From the NCBI GenBank assembly GCA_000472185.1, contig AVDB01000010.1, forward strand, positions 1 through 64,000: 64,000 bases of DNA. The letters are read 5' to 3'. Below the pieces are notes generated by a model that saw only the letters and a list, made by a program, of their open reading frames with translations, had not been told where the DNA came from and did not search any database. The position numbers were made by a program, and so were the translations under genes. Source of the stretch: Rhodobacteraceae bacterium HIMB11. Its GTDB lineage: Bacteria; Pseudomonadota; Alphaproteobacteria; Rhodobacterales; Rhodobacteraceae. Within the stretch, counting starts at the first letter, position 1, and each line of letters begins with the position of its first letter. This document shows, piece by piece, positions 9,514-18,654 of the stretch.

Positions 9514-10584
9514 CTACTTAAAGTGTTTAGACAACTTTAACCCTTGGCCCTGATAGTTTGATTTCAGCGCCGCGCCGTAAAGTTGTGTGGGCAGTTCCTG
9601 CATTTGTTCGTAAACCAAACGTCCCACAACTTGGCCGTGTTCCAAAACAAACGGTGCCTCGTGACAGCGCACCTCTAGCACACCGCGTGATCCTGTGCCG
9701 CCCGCGGCGTCATGGCCAAAGCCCGGATCAAAAAAGCCCGCATAATGCACGCGAAATTCGCCGACCATTGCCAAAAATGGTGCCATTTCTGCCGCATACA
9801 TGGGGGGAATGTGAACCGCCTCTTGGCTGACAAGGATATAAAAGGCGCCGGGGTCCAATATAATCTGACCATCGCTGCTGCGAATGTCTTCCCAAAATTC
9901 GCGCGGATCGTAGTGGCCGATTTTATCTAAATCAATCACGCCTGTATGCGGTTTTGCGCGATAGCCGACCAAATCACCTGTTGATGGTTTCAGATCAACA
10001 GAAAATCCCAACCCATCGTCAATCACGGCCTCACCTGACACCAATTTTTGTGTTTCATGCAGGGTGATCAGTTCCGCATCCGACAAAATGGCATGTCCCA
10101 CGCGGAATCGAATTTGATTAAGGCGCATGCCAGGTCGCACCAAAACCGAAAAGGAACGCGGGCAGATTTCTGCATAAAGCGGTCCAGTGTATCCCGCAGG
10201 AATGCGATCAAACTCTGTCCCGTCATCGGTGATGACACGGGTCAAAAGATCAAGCCGACCTGTTGAGCTTTTGGCGTTTGCGACCGCTGTAATGTTCTGG
10301 GGCAGGGCAAGCCCCTCCATCAAGGGCACAACATAAACGCACCCCTTTTCCAAAACCGCCCCTTGGGACAGGTCGATCTGATGCATTTCAAAATCTTGCA
10401 ACCGATCCGCAACACGACGACCATTCCCCGCAAGGAAGGAGGCGCGCACGCGCCATGCCTTTGTTCCCAAACGTAAATCCAGACTGGCGGGTTGAATTTG
10501 TCCGTCGGCTAAAGGGGCATCAATCGTGATCTGTCCGCTGTCGATCAGTGCGGCGATGGTTTGATTTGGTAAAACACCAGTCAC
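9514..10584 (-). CDS. dcd: dCTP deaminase (long alphaproteobacterial form)
   Basis: A 356-residue dUTPase-fold protein that should deaminate dCTP to dUTP to supply dTMP synthesis. The length fits the long two-domain DCD form of Alphaproteobacteria rather than the 190-residue enterobacterial one. Recognisable blocks are QIQPASLDLRLG, VANAKSSTGRLDLLTRVI, GPLYAEICPRSF and RPGMRLNQIRFR. The start is GTG (10582-10584), supported by a strong GGAGG seven bases upstream; no better ATG is available. It lies downstream of tRNA-Pro and its terminator on the same strand. Confidence 0.9.
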   Translation of the reverse strand: MTGVLPNQTIAALIDSGQITIDAPLADGQIQPASLDLRLGTKAWRVRASFLAGNGRRVADRLQDFEMHQIDLSQGAVLEKGCVYVVPLMEGLALPQNITAVANAKSSTGRLDLLTRVITDDGTEFDRIPAGYTGPLYAEICPRSFSVLVRPGMRLNQIRFRVGHAILSDAELITLHETQKLVSGEAVIDDGLGFSVDLKPSTGDLVGYRAKPHTGVIDLDKIGHYDPREFWEDIRSSDGQIILDPGAFYILVSQEAVHIPPMYAAEMAPFLAMVGEFRVHYAGFFDPGFGHDAAGGTGSRGVLEVRCHEAPFVLEHGQVVGRLVYEQMQELPTQLYGAALKSNYQGQGLKLSKHFK

Positions 10585-10605
10585 GTTGTGGCCTCCTTTA
10601 TAAAC

Positions 10606-10637
10606 AAAACGCCCAAGGCATAGCCTAGGGCGTTTTT
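10606..10637 (-). terminator. Rho-independent terminator after tRNA-Pro
   Basis: Inverted repeat AAAACGCCC...GGGCGTTTT with a 13-base loop, followed on the reverse strand by TTTTG and an AT-rich run. It begins just after the encoded CCA of the tRNA, so it most likely ends the tRNA transcript. It is nearly symmetrical and may also act on the other strand. Confidence 0.75.
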
Positions 10638-10639
10638 GT

Positions 10640-10716
10640 TGGTCGGGCTAGCAGGATTCGAACCTACGACCTCCCGTCCCCCAGACGGACGCGCTACCAG
10701 ACTGCGCTATAGCCCG
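10640..10716 (-). tRNA. tRNA-Pro (anticodon GGG)
   Basis: All arms fold: acceptor CGGGCTA with TAGCCCG, D-arm GCGC AGTCTGGTA GCGC, anticodon arm TCCGT-CTGGGGG-ACGGG giving anticodon GGG, a five-base variable loop, and T-arm GTAGG-TTCGAAT-CCTGC. The discriminator is A and CCA is encoded. It reads Pro codons CCC/CCU. No integrase or duplicated 3' end is seen near it. Confidence 0.95.
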
Positions 10717-10786
10717 ATGCTATATCGCTGTGATAGCGGTTTTTATCCGAAGGACAAGGACAAATTTACGTTTGCGGTCGAAAACC

Positions 10787-11464
10787 TTATGCGCGGCGGG
10801 CGATTGCGCCCTGAACCCGCGTTAATAGGGTTTCGATCGCCGCGGGGGAAAGCGTGCCACGCTGGGCCGCGTGCACCAATTGGCCCGCGCGGGTATCGGG
10901 AAGGGGGGCTGGATCAGGATGCGCCTCTGGCTCTACCGCGGCATCTGTCCCTGTTTGTTCATCTTCGGTCCAGAAATTTTTACTTGGGCCGTCGGCGAAA
11001 AGATCAAATTGATCCTCATCCTCCGTTGCTACCAAACGCAAATTCGGGCGCGTGGTTGGTTTTTGCACGTCGTCGGCCTGTTTCGTTTCTTGCGCTGCGT
11101 CGGTGTCGATGTCTGCGGTCATGTCAACCATTTCCACGGGGGCTTCTGTGGTTGTTTCGGTTGGACCAATCTCTGCCGCTAGCCCTGCTTCCAGCGGAGG
11201 AGAGAGATCAATCACATGCTGAATACCGTTTTCTTTCAACAGTTTTTGCGCACCACGGATGGTCATGCCATCATCATGTAGCAGCTTTTTCAAACCGCCG
11301 ATCAATTGCATATCACGGGGGCGATAATACCGACGCCCGCCTGCACGTTTGACTGGTTTGATTTGCGAAAATTTACTTTCCCAGAACCGCAATACATGGG
11401 TCGGCAGGTCCAGCCATTCGGCAACCTCGCTTATGGTGCGGAATGCATCTGCAGATTTTGACAT
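10787..11464 (-). CDS. MerR-family transcriptional regulator
   Basis: A 225-residue protein with an N-terminal MerR winged helix at about 9-75 ([39 protein letters not shown]) and a long acidic C-terminal half without a recognisable effector domain. Metal-binding cysteines of metal-responsive MerR proteins are absent. It lies 21 bases downstream of ihfA and is probably the last gene of the plsX-fabH-ihfA transcript, a standard position for this conserved alphaproteobacterial regulator. Its target is unknown. Confidence 0.85.
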   Translation of the reverse strand: MSKSADAFRTISEVAEWLDLPTHVLRFWESKFSQIKPVKRAGGRRYYRPRDMQLIGGLKKLLHDDGMTIRGAQKLLKENGIQHVIDLSPPLEAGLAAEIGPTETTTEAPVEMVDMTADIDTDAAQETKQADDVQKPTTRPNLRLVATEDEDQFDLFADGPSKNFWTEDEQTGTDAAVEPEAHPDPAPLPDTRAGQLVHAAQRGTLSPAAIETLLTRVQGAIARRA

Positions 11465-11485
11465 CTTCGGTGGCAGCCTTTCGCG

Positions 11486-11788
11486 TTAGGATTTGTTACC
11501 TTCGGCGACACGCTCTTTCATCAGATGCGAGGGGCGGAACGTTAAAACACGTCTGGGCGGAATAGGGGCCTCTTGGCCCGTTTTTGGGTTGCGACCAACA
11601 CGCGCATTTTTATCGCGTACGCTGAACGTCCCAAACGACGATAGTTTCACTTGTTCCCCACGAACCAACGCGTCACTCACATGATTTAAAACGCTCTCAA
11701 CCAAATCCGCAGATTCGTTACGTGACAGACCAACTTCACGAAAAACAGCTTCGCTTAGGTCCATTCTTGTCAAAGTTTTTTCGGACAT
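11486..11788 (-). CDS. ihfA: Integration host factor subunit alpha
   Basis: A 100-residue HU/IHF-family DNA-bending protein. The beta-arm signature [20 protein letters not shown] carries the intercalating proline, and the N-terminus [19 protein letters not shown] matches IHF alpha rather than HU. It forms a heterodimer with IhfB (not in this window). It sits between fabH and the MerR regulator on the reverse strand; a good Shine-Dalgarno (GGAGG) precedes the ATG. Confidence 0.93.
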   Translation of the reverse strand: MSEKTLTRMDLSEAVFREVGLSRNESADLVESVLNHVSDALVRGEQVKLSSFGTFSVRDKNARVGRNPKTGQEAPIPPRRVLTFRPSHLMKERVAEGNKS

Positions 11789-11893
11789 AGCACCCTCCGG
11801 TTTCGCTGTATGTTAGCCACTGGCGTTTTTCCAAGTCAAACGATTTGACCCAGTTCGGTCAATAAAGTGCTAATTTCTAAGGAAAAATGTGTT

Positions 11894-12865
11894 TTACCAG
11901 CGTAAAACAACCGCACCCCAAGCCAGACCGCCGCCAATTGCCTCGGTGACAACCACCTGTCCAGGTTGAATTTTGCGTTCACTGACCGCGACCGAGAGGG
12001 CAAGTGGAATCGATGCCGCGGATGTATTTCCATGATTCTGTACCGTTTTAACGACCCGCTCATCTGGCACGCCCATCTTTTTGGCGGTGCCTTGGATGAT
12101 GCGAATATTTGCCTGATGGGGGACAACCCAATCCACCTCATCCGAGGTGATTTTGGCACGATCCATTGCGGTTTGTGCGGTGGCCGCTAATTTTTCGACG
12201 GCGTGGCGAAACACCTCTTTGCCCTGCATGCGCAGGTAGCCTGTGGTCTGCGTCGACACACCACCGTCCACGTATAAAATATCGCGGTGACGCCCGTCAG
12301 AATTTAGATCAACAGACAGGATGCCACGATCGGATTTATCGCCCGTGCCATCTTGGCCCTCTAGGATCAAAGCGCCAGCACCATCGCCAAATAGGACACA
12401 GGTTGTGCGATCCTCCCAATCCATGATGCGCGAAAATGTTTCCGCACCAATCACCATGACGCGCTTTGCCTGACCCGATACGATTTGTGCATTCGCAGTG
12501 GAAAGCGCGAAGACGAATCCTGCGCACACCGCCTGTACGTCATAGGCAAAACCACGCGTCATCCCCAGGCCATTTTGCACCATGGTTGCAGCCGATGGAA
12601 ATGTCAGATCGGCTGTGGATGTGGCCACGATAATGGCATCCAAATCATTGGCCTCCATGCCCGCCACGGCCAACGCGCGATTGGCGGCGTGAATGGCCAA
12701 ATCTGATGTCGTTTCGTTTTCGGCTGCGAAATGACGTTGATGGATACCTGAACGTGATACGATCCATTCATGGCTTGTATCCAAGGTGTCTTCAAATTCG
12801 GAATTGGGCACGACGCGCTCAGGTAGGTAATGTCCAATGCCACGTACAACGGCCCGTATCGTCAT
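11894..12865 (-). CDS. fabH: Beta-ketoacyl-ACP synthase III
   Basis: Initiates type II fatty acid synthesis by condensing acetyl-CoA with malonyl-ACP; 323 residues. The thiolase-fold triad is visible: Cys in VQAVCAGFVFAL, His in PHQANIRI and Asn in NHGNTSAAS. The ATG overlaps the plsX stop (ATGA), indicating coupling. The next gene downstream is ihfA after about 105 bases. Confidence 0.96.
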   Translation of the reverse strand: MTIRAVVRGIGHYLPERVVPNSEFEDTLDTSHEWIVSRSGIHQRHFAAENETTSDLAIHAANRALAVAGMEANDLDAIIVATSTADLTFPSAATMVQNGLGMTRGFAYDVQAVCAGFVFALSTANAQIVSGQAKRVMVIGAETFSRIMDWEDRTTCVLFGDGAGALILEGQDGTGDKSDRGILSVDLNSDGRHRDILYVDGGVSTQTTGYLRMQGKEVFRHAVEKLAATAQTAMDRAKITSDEVDWVVPHQANIRIIQGTAKKMGVPDERVVKTVQNHGNTSAASIPLALSVAVSERKIQPGQVVVTEAIGGGLAWGAVVLRW

Positions 12866-13953
12866 TCTTGTCCGCCTGTTTTTTCGCTTGGTTTTGTTTC
12901 ATCCTGCGCCAATGTGGGGGTGGATGCAACCCGTGCGGCGACTTTCTTGGAAAAATCAGATTGGGCCAGTTGGAATGCCAGCTTGACCGCCGCTGAAACG
13001 CCTGTTGCATCCGCAGATCCGTGGGATTTTACAACAGTGCCATTTAGGCCCAAAAACACACCCCCGTTGACTCGTCGTGGATCAATCCGTTTTTTCAAAC
13101 GCCGCATTGAGGTCAGCGCCAAAAGTGAGGCAAGCCGCGATAGGGGGGTATAGGCAAAGGCTTCGCGCAAAAGCGTGCCAATCAAATTTGCGGTGCCTTC
13201 ACCCGTTTTCAACGCGATATTGCCCGTGAAACCATCGGTGACGATAACATCGCATTTTGTGCCTGGGATATCGCCCCCTTCGACAAAACCGACGAATTCA
13301 AAATTTGCATCGTCCGCAAGCGACGCGATCAGCGCATGCGCCTCTTTTAACTCTGCGCGGCCTTTGTGTTCCTCGGTGCCGACATTCAAAACCCCAACAC
13401 GTGGGTATTTGATGTCCAATCCGTTGCGGGCATAGGACACGCCCATCAATGCATATTGGCACAGATCACGCGCATCTGCACGCACGTCTGCGCCCACGTC
13501 CAACATGATATTAAAGCCTGCGGGATTTTGCGATGGCCACAACACCGCGATTGCGGGGCGATTGACACCCTCAAGTTTGCGCAGGCGGATCATGCTCATC
13601 GCCATCAGCGCGCCTGTGTTTCCGCAGGACACGCAAACCTCGGCTTCGCCTGCACGCACAGCCTCAAGCGCGGACCACATGGATGTGTTACGCCCTGTGC
13701 GCAGCACCTGACTGGGTTTGTCATCCATCGTGACCACATCCGTTGCATCGCGGATTTCAACGCGCTCCGCCAATCCTCGACGTCGATTGACTAGACGGCT
13801 CAGCTCGGCCTCGGGTCCATGTAGGATGAAATGTAGGTCAGGATTTATTTTGGCGGAACGAGAAATACCGGCGACAACCGCCGCCGGCCCCAGATCGCCA
13901 CCCATTGCATCAATGCTTAGTACGGTTCTATTTTCTGAACGTTCCAAGGACAT
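12862..13953 (-). CDS. plsX: Phosphate acyltransferase
   Basis: Makes acyl-phosphate from acyl-ACP for phospholipid synthesis (PlsX/PlsY pathway); 363 residues. The family start LSIDAMGGDLGPAAVVAG and the blocks CVSCGNTGALMAMSM, VLNVGTEEHKG and VTDGFTGNIALKTGEG are clear. I chose ATG 13951-13953 (MSLERSENRTVL), because the longer open frame upstream runs across rpmF on the same strand. It is coupled to fabH by a four-base overlap. Confidence 0.95.
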   Translation of the reverse strand: MSLERSENRTVLSIDAMGGDLGPAAVVAGISRSAKINPDLHFILHGPEAELSRLVNRRRGLAERVEIRDATDVVTMDDKPSQVLRTGRNTSMWSALEAVRAGEAEVCVSCGNTGALMAMSMIRLRKLEGVNRPAIAVLWPSQNPAGFNIMLDVGADVRADARDLCQYALMGVSYARNGLDIKYPRVGVLNVGTEEHKGRAELKEAHALIASLADDANFEFVGFVEGGDIPGTKCDVIVTDGFTGNIALKTGEGTANLIGTLLREAFAYTPLSRLASLLALTSMRRLKKRIDPRRVNGGVFLGLNGTVVKSHGSADATGVSAAVKLAFQLAQSDFSKKVAARVASTPTLAQDETKPSEKTGGQE

Positions 13954-13988
13954 TGCTTGTACGTGGGTTAAACATGAACACGCGCAGC

Positions 13989-14195
13989 TTAGGCTGCGTC
14001 GTCGTCCAGATCGATTTCTTCTGTCAGCGCGACAACTTCGCGATCTGCGTAATGTCCGCATGATGCACAAACGTGGTGTGGGCGCTTTAGTTCGCCGCAG
14101 TTTGGACATTCGTTTGGATTGCCTGCAACCAATGAGTCGTGTGCACGACGGTTGTTGCGGCGTGAGCGTGATACTTTGTTCTGTTGGACAGCCAT
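13989..14195 (-). CDS. rpmF: 50S ribosomal protein bL32
   Basis: A 68-residue ribosomal protein starting [20 protein letters not shown]. The zinc-ribbon cysteines are present: CPNCG and CASCG. It has the acidic C-terminal extension ([12 protein letters not shown]) typical of Alphaproteobacteria. Located between DUF177 and plsX in the usual order. Confidence 0.97.
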   Translation of the reverse strand: MAVQQNKVSRSRRNNRRAHDSLVAGNPNECPNCGELKRPHHVCASCGHYADREVVALTEEIDLDDDAA

Positions 14196-14356
14196 GTCTC
14201 AACCCCAATATTGAACGAGGATCAAAGTCCCCGACGTTTCGTTCCATTCTTGTATTCGTGGCGAATACATCTAATTCACCTACAAATACAACCTAAATTC
14301 GCAAGAGTGCGCGAAAATATCGTGCTTTTTTAAATGCGCAAGGGGGTGGGGCGAAA

Positions 14357-14917
14357 TTAATCGCCTTTTTCCATCTTTTCTTTCAGGGTTGCAAGGCCCG
14401 CAAAGGGTTTCGCATCCGTATCCCGCATCGGTTTAACACCCTCTTCGGAAAATACACGCTCGCCCAGTTCAACACCCTCTGCACGCGGGTAATCGGGTAG
14501 GGCCAAAACCAGTGTTTCACGAAACACATCAACCAAATCAATTTCCGCGGGCAAAATGTCCAATGCGTCGTCGCCACTGGCCTCGGCGATTTCTTCGTCC
14601 TCGGCCACCTGTTCAAATATGGCCTCGGGGACATAGCGACGGGTGATTTTTTCATCAATGCGTGTGGTGACAGGCACGAAACTGATCACACAGTTCTGTT
14701 GAACGGTTGCCCCCAAATCCGCGGTTAATTCCCACTGATCCCGTCCCTTCACTGTCAGTTCGCCCTTAAGGCGGAGCTTTTTCAGAGAAATTAGGTCCAA
14801 TTCCTCGGCAAATTGGCGAATTTGTGCCGCATCGAACGTCAATTCGAACCGTGTGGGTCGACGTTCGTTTAAATCGGCGATACGCAAAACAGGCGTGGAT
14901 GTATCTGTACGGGCCAT
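14357..14917 (-). CDS. DUF177 (YceD) family protein
   Basis: A 186-residue YceD-family protein. The conserved core is a DUF177 beta-domain with an NCVISFVPV stretch (often CxRC-like in the family; only one Cys here) and a C-terminal DALDILPAEIDLVDVFRETL region. In plants and bacteria the family is linked to 23S rRNA accumulation, which fits its constant position before rpmF. The start is ATG 14915-14917 (MARTDTSTPVLR); the longer frame upstream lacks similarity and would run into the bamE leader. Divergent from bamE. Confidence 0.85.
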   Translation of the reverse strand: MARTDTSTPVLRIADLNERRPTRFELTFDAAQIRQFAEELDLISLKKLRLKGELTVKGRDQWELTADLGATVQQNCVISFVPVTTRIDEKITRRYVPEAIFEQVAEDEEIAEASGDDALDILPAEIDLVDVFRETLVLALPDYPRAEGVELGERVFSEEGVKPMRDTDAKPFAGLATLKEKMEKGD

Positions 14918-15005
14918 CGGACAAGCGATCCTTTCTTGCATGCGCGCTGCGCTTTCTGTAATCGGATATAGGGGAGCGCGTGATGAAACAAAAGGGGCAA
15001 ACCAC

Positions 15006-15449
15006 ATGAAACCATTCCGCCAAATTATGATGGGCGTTGTGATTTTGATTATTGCGGGATGCACCACGCAGTTTCGGAACCAAGGATATATCCCGACTGA
15101 GGAAGAGATCAGCGCATTGGTCGTCGGTGTCGATACCCGCGATAGCGTGTTTGAAGCATTGGGAACCCCGACAACTTATGGCGTGTTGCAAGAGGATCAG
15201 GCGTATTACGTGCGTTCTCGTTTTGAACGCATCGGCGCGCGCGCACCCAAAGAGGTTGAACGTCAAGTTCTTGCCGTTGCCTTTGATCAGGATGGCGTTT
15301 TGACAGCCTTGGGACAATATTCTTTGACGGATGGTCAGGTTGTCGTGCTTAATACAGATGTAACCGAAAGCGGGATCGAAAGCCTGGGCATCTTTAGACG
15401 TATTGTTGCATCCATCGGTCGTCCAACAGCAGGCCAGCTGATCCGCTAG
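15006..15449 (+). CDS. bamE: Outer membrane assembly lipoprotein BamE (SmpA/OmlA family)
   Basis: A 147-residue lipoprotein with a signal peptide ending in the lipobox LIIAGC (Cys about residue 19), followed by a SmpA/OmlA fold: YIPTEEEISALVVGVDTRDS and ALGTPTTYGV. BamE supports the BamA beta-barrel insertion complex on the periplasmic side of the outer membrane. The start is ATG 15006 (MKPFRQIMMG). Divergent from DUF177 and upstream of olsB. Confidence 0.9.
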   Translation: MKPFRQIMMGVVILIIAGCTTQFRNQGYIPTEEEISALVVGVDTRDSVFEALGTPTTYGVLQEDQAYYVRSRFERIGARAPKEVERQVLAVAFDQDGVLTALGQYSLTDGQVVVLNTDVTESGIESLGIFRRIVASIGRPTAGQLIR

Positions 15450-15519
15450 TGTCGCAGCCTTGTTACATCGGGCACATATGCCAATGTATAACAGTCCGAT
15501 TATATGAGTGGGGGCAGGA

Positions 15520-16254
15520 ATGCTTGTGTTAGAAAAGGGACGATATCGCGCCCGCATCGCTGAAACACCAGATGACGTTGCCGCGGCCCAAACCCTGCGC
15601 CACGATTGTTTTGGTTTGAACCATTCACATGGATTGGACCAAGACGCCTTTGATGATCTTTGCGAACATATGCTGGTTGAGGACGTCGGAACATCTGACC
15701 TGATCTGTTGTTATCGCATAATGCATTTAAACAGCGGCGATGACATCACCCGATCTTATTCCGCGCAGTATTATAATTTGTCAGCGCTGCAATCTTATCA
15801 GGGTAAATTGGTGGAAATGGGTCGATTTTGCATTGATCCTGCATGCAATGATCCTGATGTGCTGCGCATCGCGTGGGGGGCTATGACGCAATATGTGGAT
15901 AATAATGATGTCTCGCTCTTGTTTGGCTGTGCCTCGTTTCATGGCACAGACCAAGACGCCTATCGCGACAGCTTTGCAATGCTGCGTGACAAACATCTGG
16001 CCCCAAAACGTTGGTTGCCGCGGGTGAAAGCCCCCAATGTGTTTTGCTTTTCGCAACGTCTGACAGGGGCGCCCGATATGAAACAGGCGATGCGGCGCAT
16101 GCCGCCCTTGTTGAAAACCTATTTGATGATGGGTGGTTGGGTCAGTGATCATGCGGTGGTGGATGCCCAGATGAACACGCTGCATGTGTTCACAGGTGTT
16201 GAAATCGGATCAATCCCACCTGCGCGAAAACGGCTTTTGCGTGCATTGACTTGA
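15520..16254 (+). CDS. olsB: Ornithine N-acyltransferase (GNAT, ornithine-lipid synthesis)
   Basis: A 244-residue acyl-ACP-dependent acyltransferase of the OlsB/hemolysin-like group, making lyso-ornithine lipid. Typical blocks are RHDCFGLNHSHGLDQDAFDD, VEMGRFCIDPAC and the C-terminal LKTYLMMGGWVSDHAVVD. I used ATG 15520, preceded by GGGGGCAGGA; an in-frame GTG at 15508 would add four residues. The partner olsA is not adjacent here. Ornithine lipids are phosphorus-free membrane lipids common in marine Rhodobacterales. Confidence 0.85.
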   Translation: MLVLEKGRYRARIAETPDDVAAAQTLRHDCFGLNHSHGLDQDAFDDLCEHMLVEDVGTSDLICCYRIMHLNSGDDITRSYSAQYYNLSALQSYQGKLVEMGRFCIDPACNDPDVLRIAWGAMTQYVDNNDVSLLFGCASFHGTDQDAYRDSFAMLRDKHLAPKRWLPRVKAPNVFCFSQRLTGAPDMKQAMRRMPPLLKTYLMMGGWVSDHAVVDAQMNTLHVFTGVEIGSIPPARKRLLRALT

Positions 16255-16285
16255 CCTTTCCATAGATGCGGACTAGCCCAAGGCT

Positions 16286-18106
16286 ATGGCACGTTCTCCT
16301 TTACTTCAGCTTAATCAAATCTCACTGACCTTTGGCGGTGATCCTGTGTTTCACGATCTGGATTTGGTCGTGCATTCGGGCGATCGCGTCGCACTTGTTG
16401 GGCGCAATGGCACAGGCAAATCCACCCTGATGAAGGTCATGGCAGGATTGGTTGAGGCCGATCAAGGCCTGCGCGTTGTCCCACCCGGCAGCGGCGTTGG
16501 ATACATGGAGCAGGACCCAACGATGGAGGGGTTTGCAACCCTTGGCGATTATGCGGCAAGCGCGCTTGAACCGGGGGAACTTTACCGCGTGGAACGCGCA
16601 GGTGAGGGGTTAAAGTTTGATCCAGATCGCGCGGTGTCCACCGCATCGGGTGGCGAACGGCGACGAGCGGCCTTGGCCAAATTGATGGCCGAAGCACCCG
16701 AATTGATGTTGCTGGACGAACCGACCAACCATTTGGATATTCAGGCGATTTCTTGGTTGGAAAACGAATTGAAATCAACCCGCGCAGCCTATGTCCTTAT
16801 TTCGCACGACCGTGCGTTTTTGAATGTGCTGACGCGGGCGACCCTCTGGATCGATCGCGGACAGGTCCGCCGCAACGAAGAGGGGTTTTCCAAATTTGAA
16901 GCATGGCGGGACAAGGTGTGGGATGAAGAGGACATCCAACGCCATAAAATGGACCGCAAGATCAAATCAGAGGGGCGTTGGGCCGTCGAAGGGATCAGCG
17001 CGCGGCGCAAACGCAATCAGGGCCGCCTGCGGGCGCTAAAAGATTTGCGCGCCGAACGGGCGTCGATGATCAAACGTCAGGGCACAGCCGCGATGGAATT
17101 GGCCGCGGCCCCCAAATCGGGCCGCAAGGTGATAGAGGCCACAGGTATTTCCAAAAGCTTTGGGGGCAAAACCATCCTCAAACCGTTTTCGATAAAAATT
17201 CAACGGGGGGACCGCATCGCATTTGTTGGGCCAAACGGGGTGGGGAAAACCACCGTGTTGAACATGCTGATGGGGAAAGAGGCACCTGATACGGGCACAG
17301 TGCAACACGGCACGAACCTATTGCCCGCCCTTTTTGATCAGACGCGTGCACAACTGGATCCTGATATGACCCTATGGGAAAGTTTGGCGGGCGATCCCGA
17401 AATGCGCGTGTCGGGCAAGGCCGATCAGGTTTTGGTGCGTGGGCAACCCAAGCATGTGGTTGGGTACCTAAAAGAATTTTTGTTTGATGAGGCACAGGCG
17501 CGCGCCCCCATCCGCAGCCTAAGCGGTGGGGAAAAGGCGCGGGTTTTATTGGCGAAAATCATGGCACGCGAAAGCAATCTGTTGGTCTTGGACGAACCGA
17601 CCAATGATTTGGATGTTGAAACGCTGGACCTGTTGCAAGAACTGCTTGATGACTATGACGGCACCGTCATTATGGTCAGCCACGACCGTGATTTCCTAGA
17701 TCGTGTGGCAACGGCGACGGTGGCGATGGAAGGGGGCGGCCGCGCCACGGTCTATGCAGGTGGGTGGAGCGATTATCAATTGCAAAAGCCCAAAGAGGAT
17801 AGTGCAAAACCAGAGGCCAAGCGCGCCCCATCAGGTGAAAAATCTGCGCCCAAACCCCAGCCGAAAAAGAAAGAGGCGGGGTTAAGTTACACCGAAAAGC
17901 ACCGTTTGGAAAAACTGCCCGCGATTATAGAACGCCTAGAGGCCGAGATTGCAAAGTTAGAAGAATACATGTCCGACCCTGATTTGTTTTCCAAAGAGCC
18001 CGTGAAGTGGCAAAAGGCGACTGAGGCCTTGGTTGAACGACAATCCGCATTGGCCGAGGCCGAAGAGGAATGGTTGGTGTTGGAAGAAAAGGCCAGTGCC
18101 GAATGA
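16286..18106 (+). CDS. ABC-F family ATPase (Uup-like)
   Basis: A 606-residue soluble protein with two ABC ATPase domains and no membrane segments, as in ribosome-associated ABC-F proteins. Walker A motifs are GRNGTGKST and GPNGVGKTT; signature motifs are ASGGERRRAALAKL and LSGGEKARVLLAKI; Walker B motifs are LLLDEPTNHLDI and LVLDEPTNDLDV. A lysine-rich linker and a C-terminal coiled coil (about 535-600) resemble Uup's DNA-binding tail. Its exact role (translation or branched-DNA processing) is not decided by sequence. Confidence 0.92.
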   Translation: MARSPLLQLNQISLTFGGDPVFHDLDLVVHSGDRVALVGRNGTGKSTLMKVMAGLVEADQGLRVVPPGSGVGYMEQDPTMEGFATLGDYAASALEPGELYRVERAGEGLKFDPDRAVSTASGGERRRAALAKLMAEAPELMLLDEPTNHLDIQAISWLENELKSTRAAYVLISHDRAFLNVLTRATLWIDRGQVRRNEEGFSKFEAWRDKVWDEEDIQRHKMDRKIKSEGRWAVEGISARRKRNQGRLRALKDLRAERASMIKRQGTAAMELAAAPKSGRKVIEATGISKSFGGKTILKPFSIKIQRGDRIAFVGPNGVGKTTVLNMLMGKEAPDTGTVQHGTNLLPALFDQTRAQLDPDMTLWESLAGDPEMRVSGKADQVLVRGQPKHVVGYLKEFLFDEAQARAPIRSLSGGEKARVLLAKIMARESNLLVLDEPTNDLDVETLDLLQELLDDYDGTVIMVSHDRDFLDRVATATVAMEGGGRATVYAGGWSDYQLQKPKEDSAKPEAKRAPSGEKSAPKPQPKKKEAGLSYTEKHRLEKLPAIIERLEAEIAKLEEYMSDPDLFSKEPVKWQKATEALVERQSALAEAEEEWLVLEEKASAE

Positions 18107-18156
18107 ATAGGCTGATCGCGCAAAGTATTTTGGACCTAGATTGATTTTCTTAGCCT

Positions 18157-18296
18157 AGATCATGCGGAGCGAAGACTTATCGTGTATGATCCATCCCACG
18201 CCCGTGCGGTCAAACCGTAGGTTTGCCTTCGGCAAAACAGGGCGGAGGCTTCAGTTCATTCAGCCCTTTTAATCGCCCACGGGCGTGTGCTTAAGT
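18157..18296. repeat. Dispersed intergenic repeat family B, copy 1
   Basis: This segment matches 56472-56594 in the same orientation: AGATCATGCG, GCGAAGACTNATCG, ATCA, CCCACGCCCGT, a G-rich GGCTTC, CAGCCCT and a closing GGGC..TGC. Copy 1 adds an inner hairpin around GTCAAACCG...TTCGGC. Outer arms CACGCCCGTG and CACGGGCGTG are perfect 10-base complements, so the whole element can fold into a long stem. It lies about 50 bases after the ABC-F stop. Confidence 0.7.
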
Positions 18297-18309
18297 GTTA
18301 AGACATAGA

Positions 18310-18490
18310 AAAGAACTTTGCATAATGCGAAGGCCCAACACTTATGTGGCACCCGGCGGCACCGCCGGGTAGCGCATGCCTGTCCCTCGGCAGGCGCTTT
18401 CACCCTATCAACACCATGAAACCTTGGCTTTTTGTTTTGAGCATTCGCATTTTGCAACGTCACCCTTATGCGCCTACCCAGTCAGGCGCG
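18310..18490 (+). repeat. Dispersed intergenic repeat family A, copy 1
   Basis: About 180 bases that reappear, inverted, at 26843-27035. Shared landmarks in order: GCATAATGCGAA, CACCCGGCGGCACCGCC (hairpin), GCCTG...GGCAGGCGCTT (hairpin), CACCCTATCAAC, ATGAAACCTTGGCT and CTGGGTAG.CGCA (read on the opposite strand). No protein-like frame is conserved between the copies. The remaining spacer, 18491-18654, shows nothing recognisable. Confidence 0.7.
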
Positions 18491-18654
18491 ACCCTGATCG
18501 AGCAGTGGATCCATCATTATGCAGAGGTCTTTAGAAATAGATACGAAAAGTTGTGGCAGAGTTAAACTTATATTCCTTAAAGAAGGCGACATAGAATTCT
18601 GACAAATAGCATAACTCAACTTATGAAAACGCCAGCGCGGAATGGAACCTGAAT

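Noticed and set aside
10640-10716. tRNA-Pro as an integration site.
   Set aside because: No duplicated 3' end, integrase or composition change is seen on either side.
10636-11352. A 238-codon plus-strand frame across tRNA-Pro and merR.
   Set aside because: It runs antisense over a tRNA and a real gene, and its composition is that of a shadow frame.
12862-14247. A longer 461-codon PlsX with an N-terminal extension.
   Set aside because: The extension overlaps rpmF on the same strand and has no protein-like character; ATG at 13953 fits the family.
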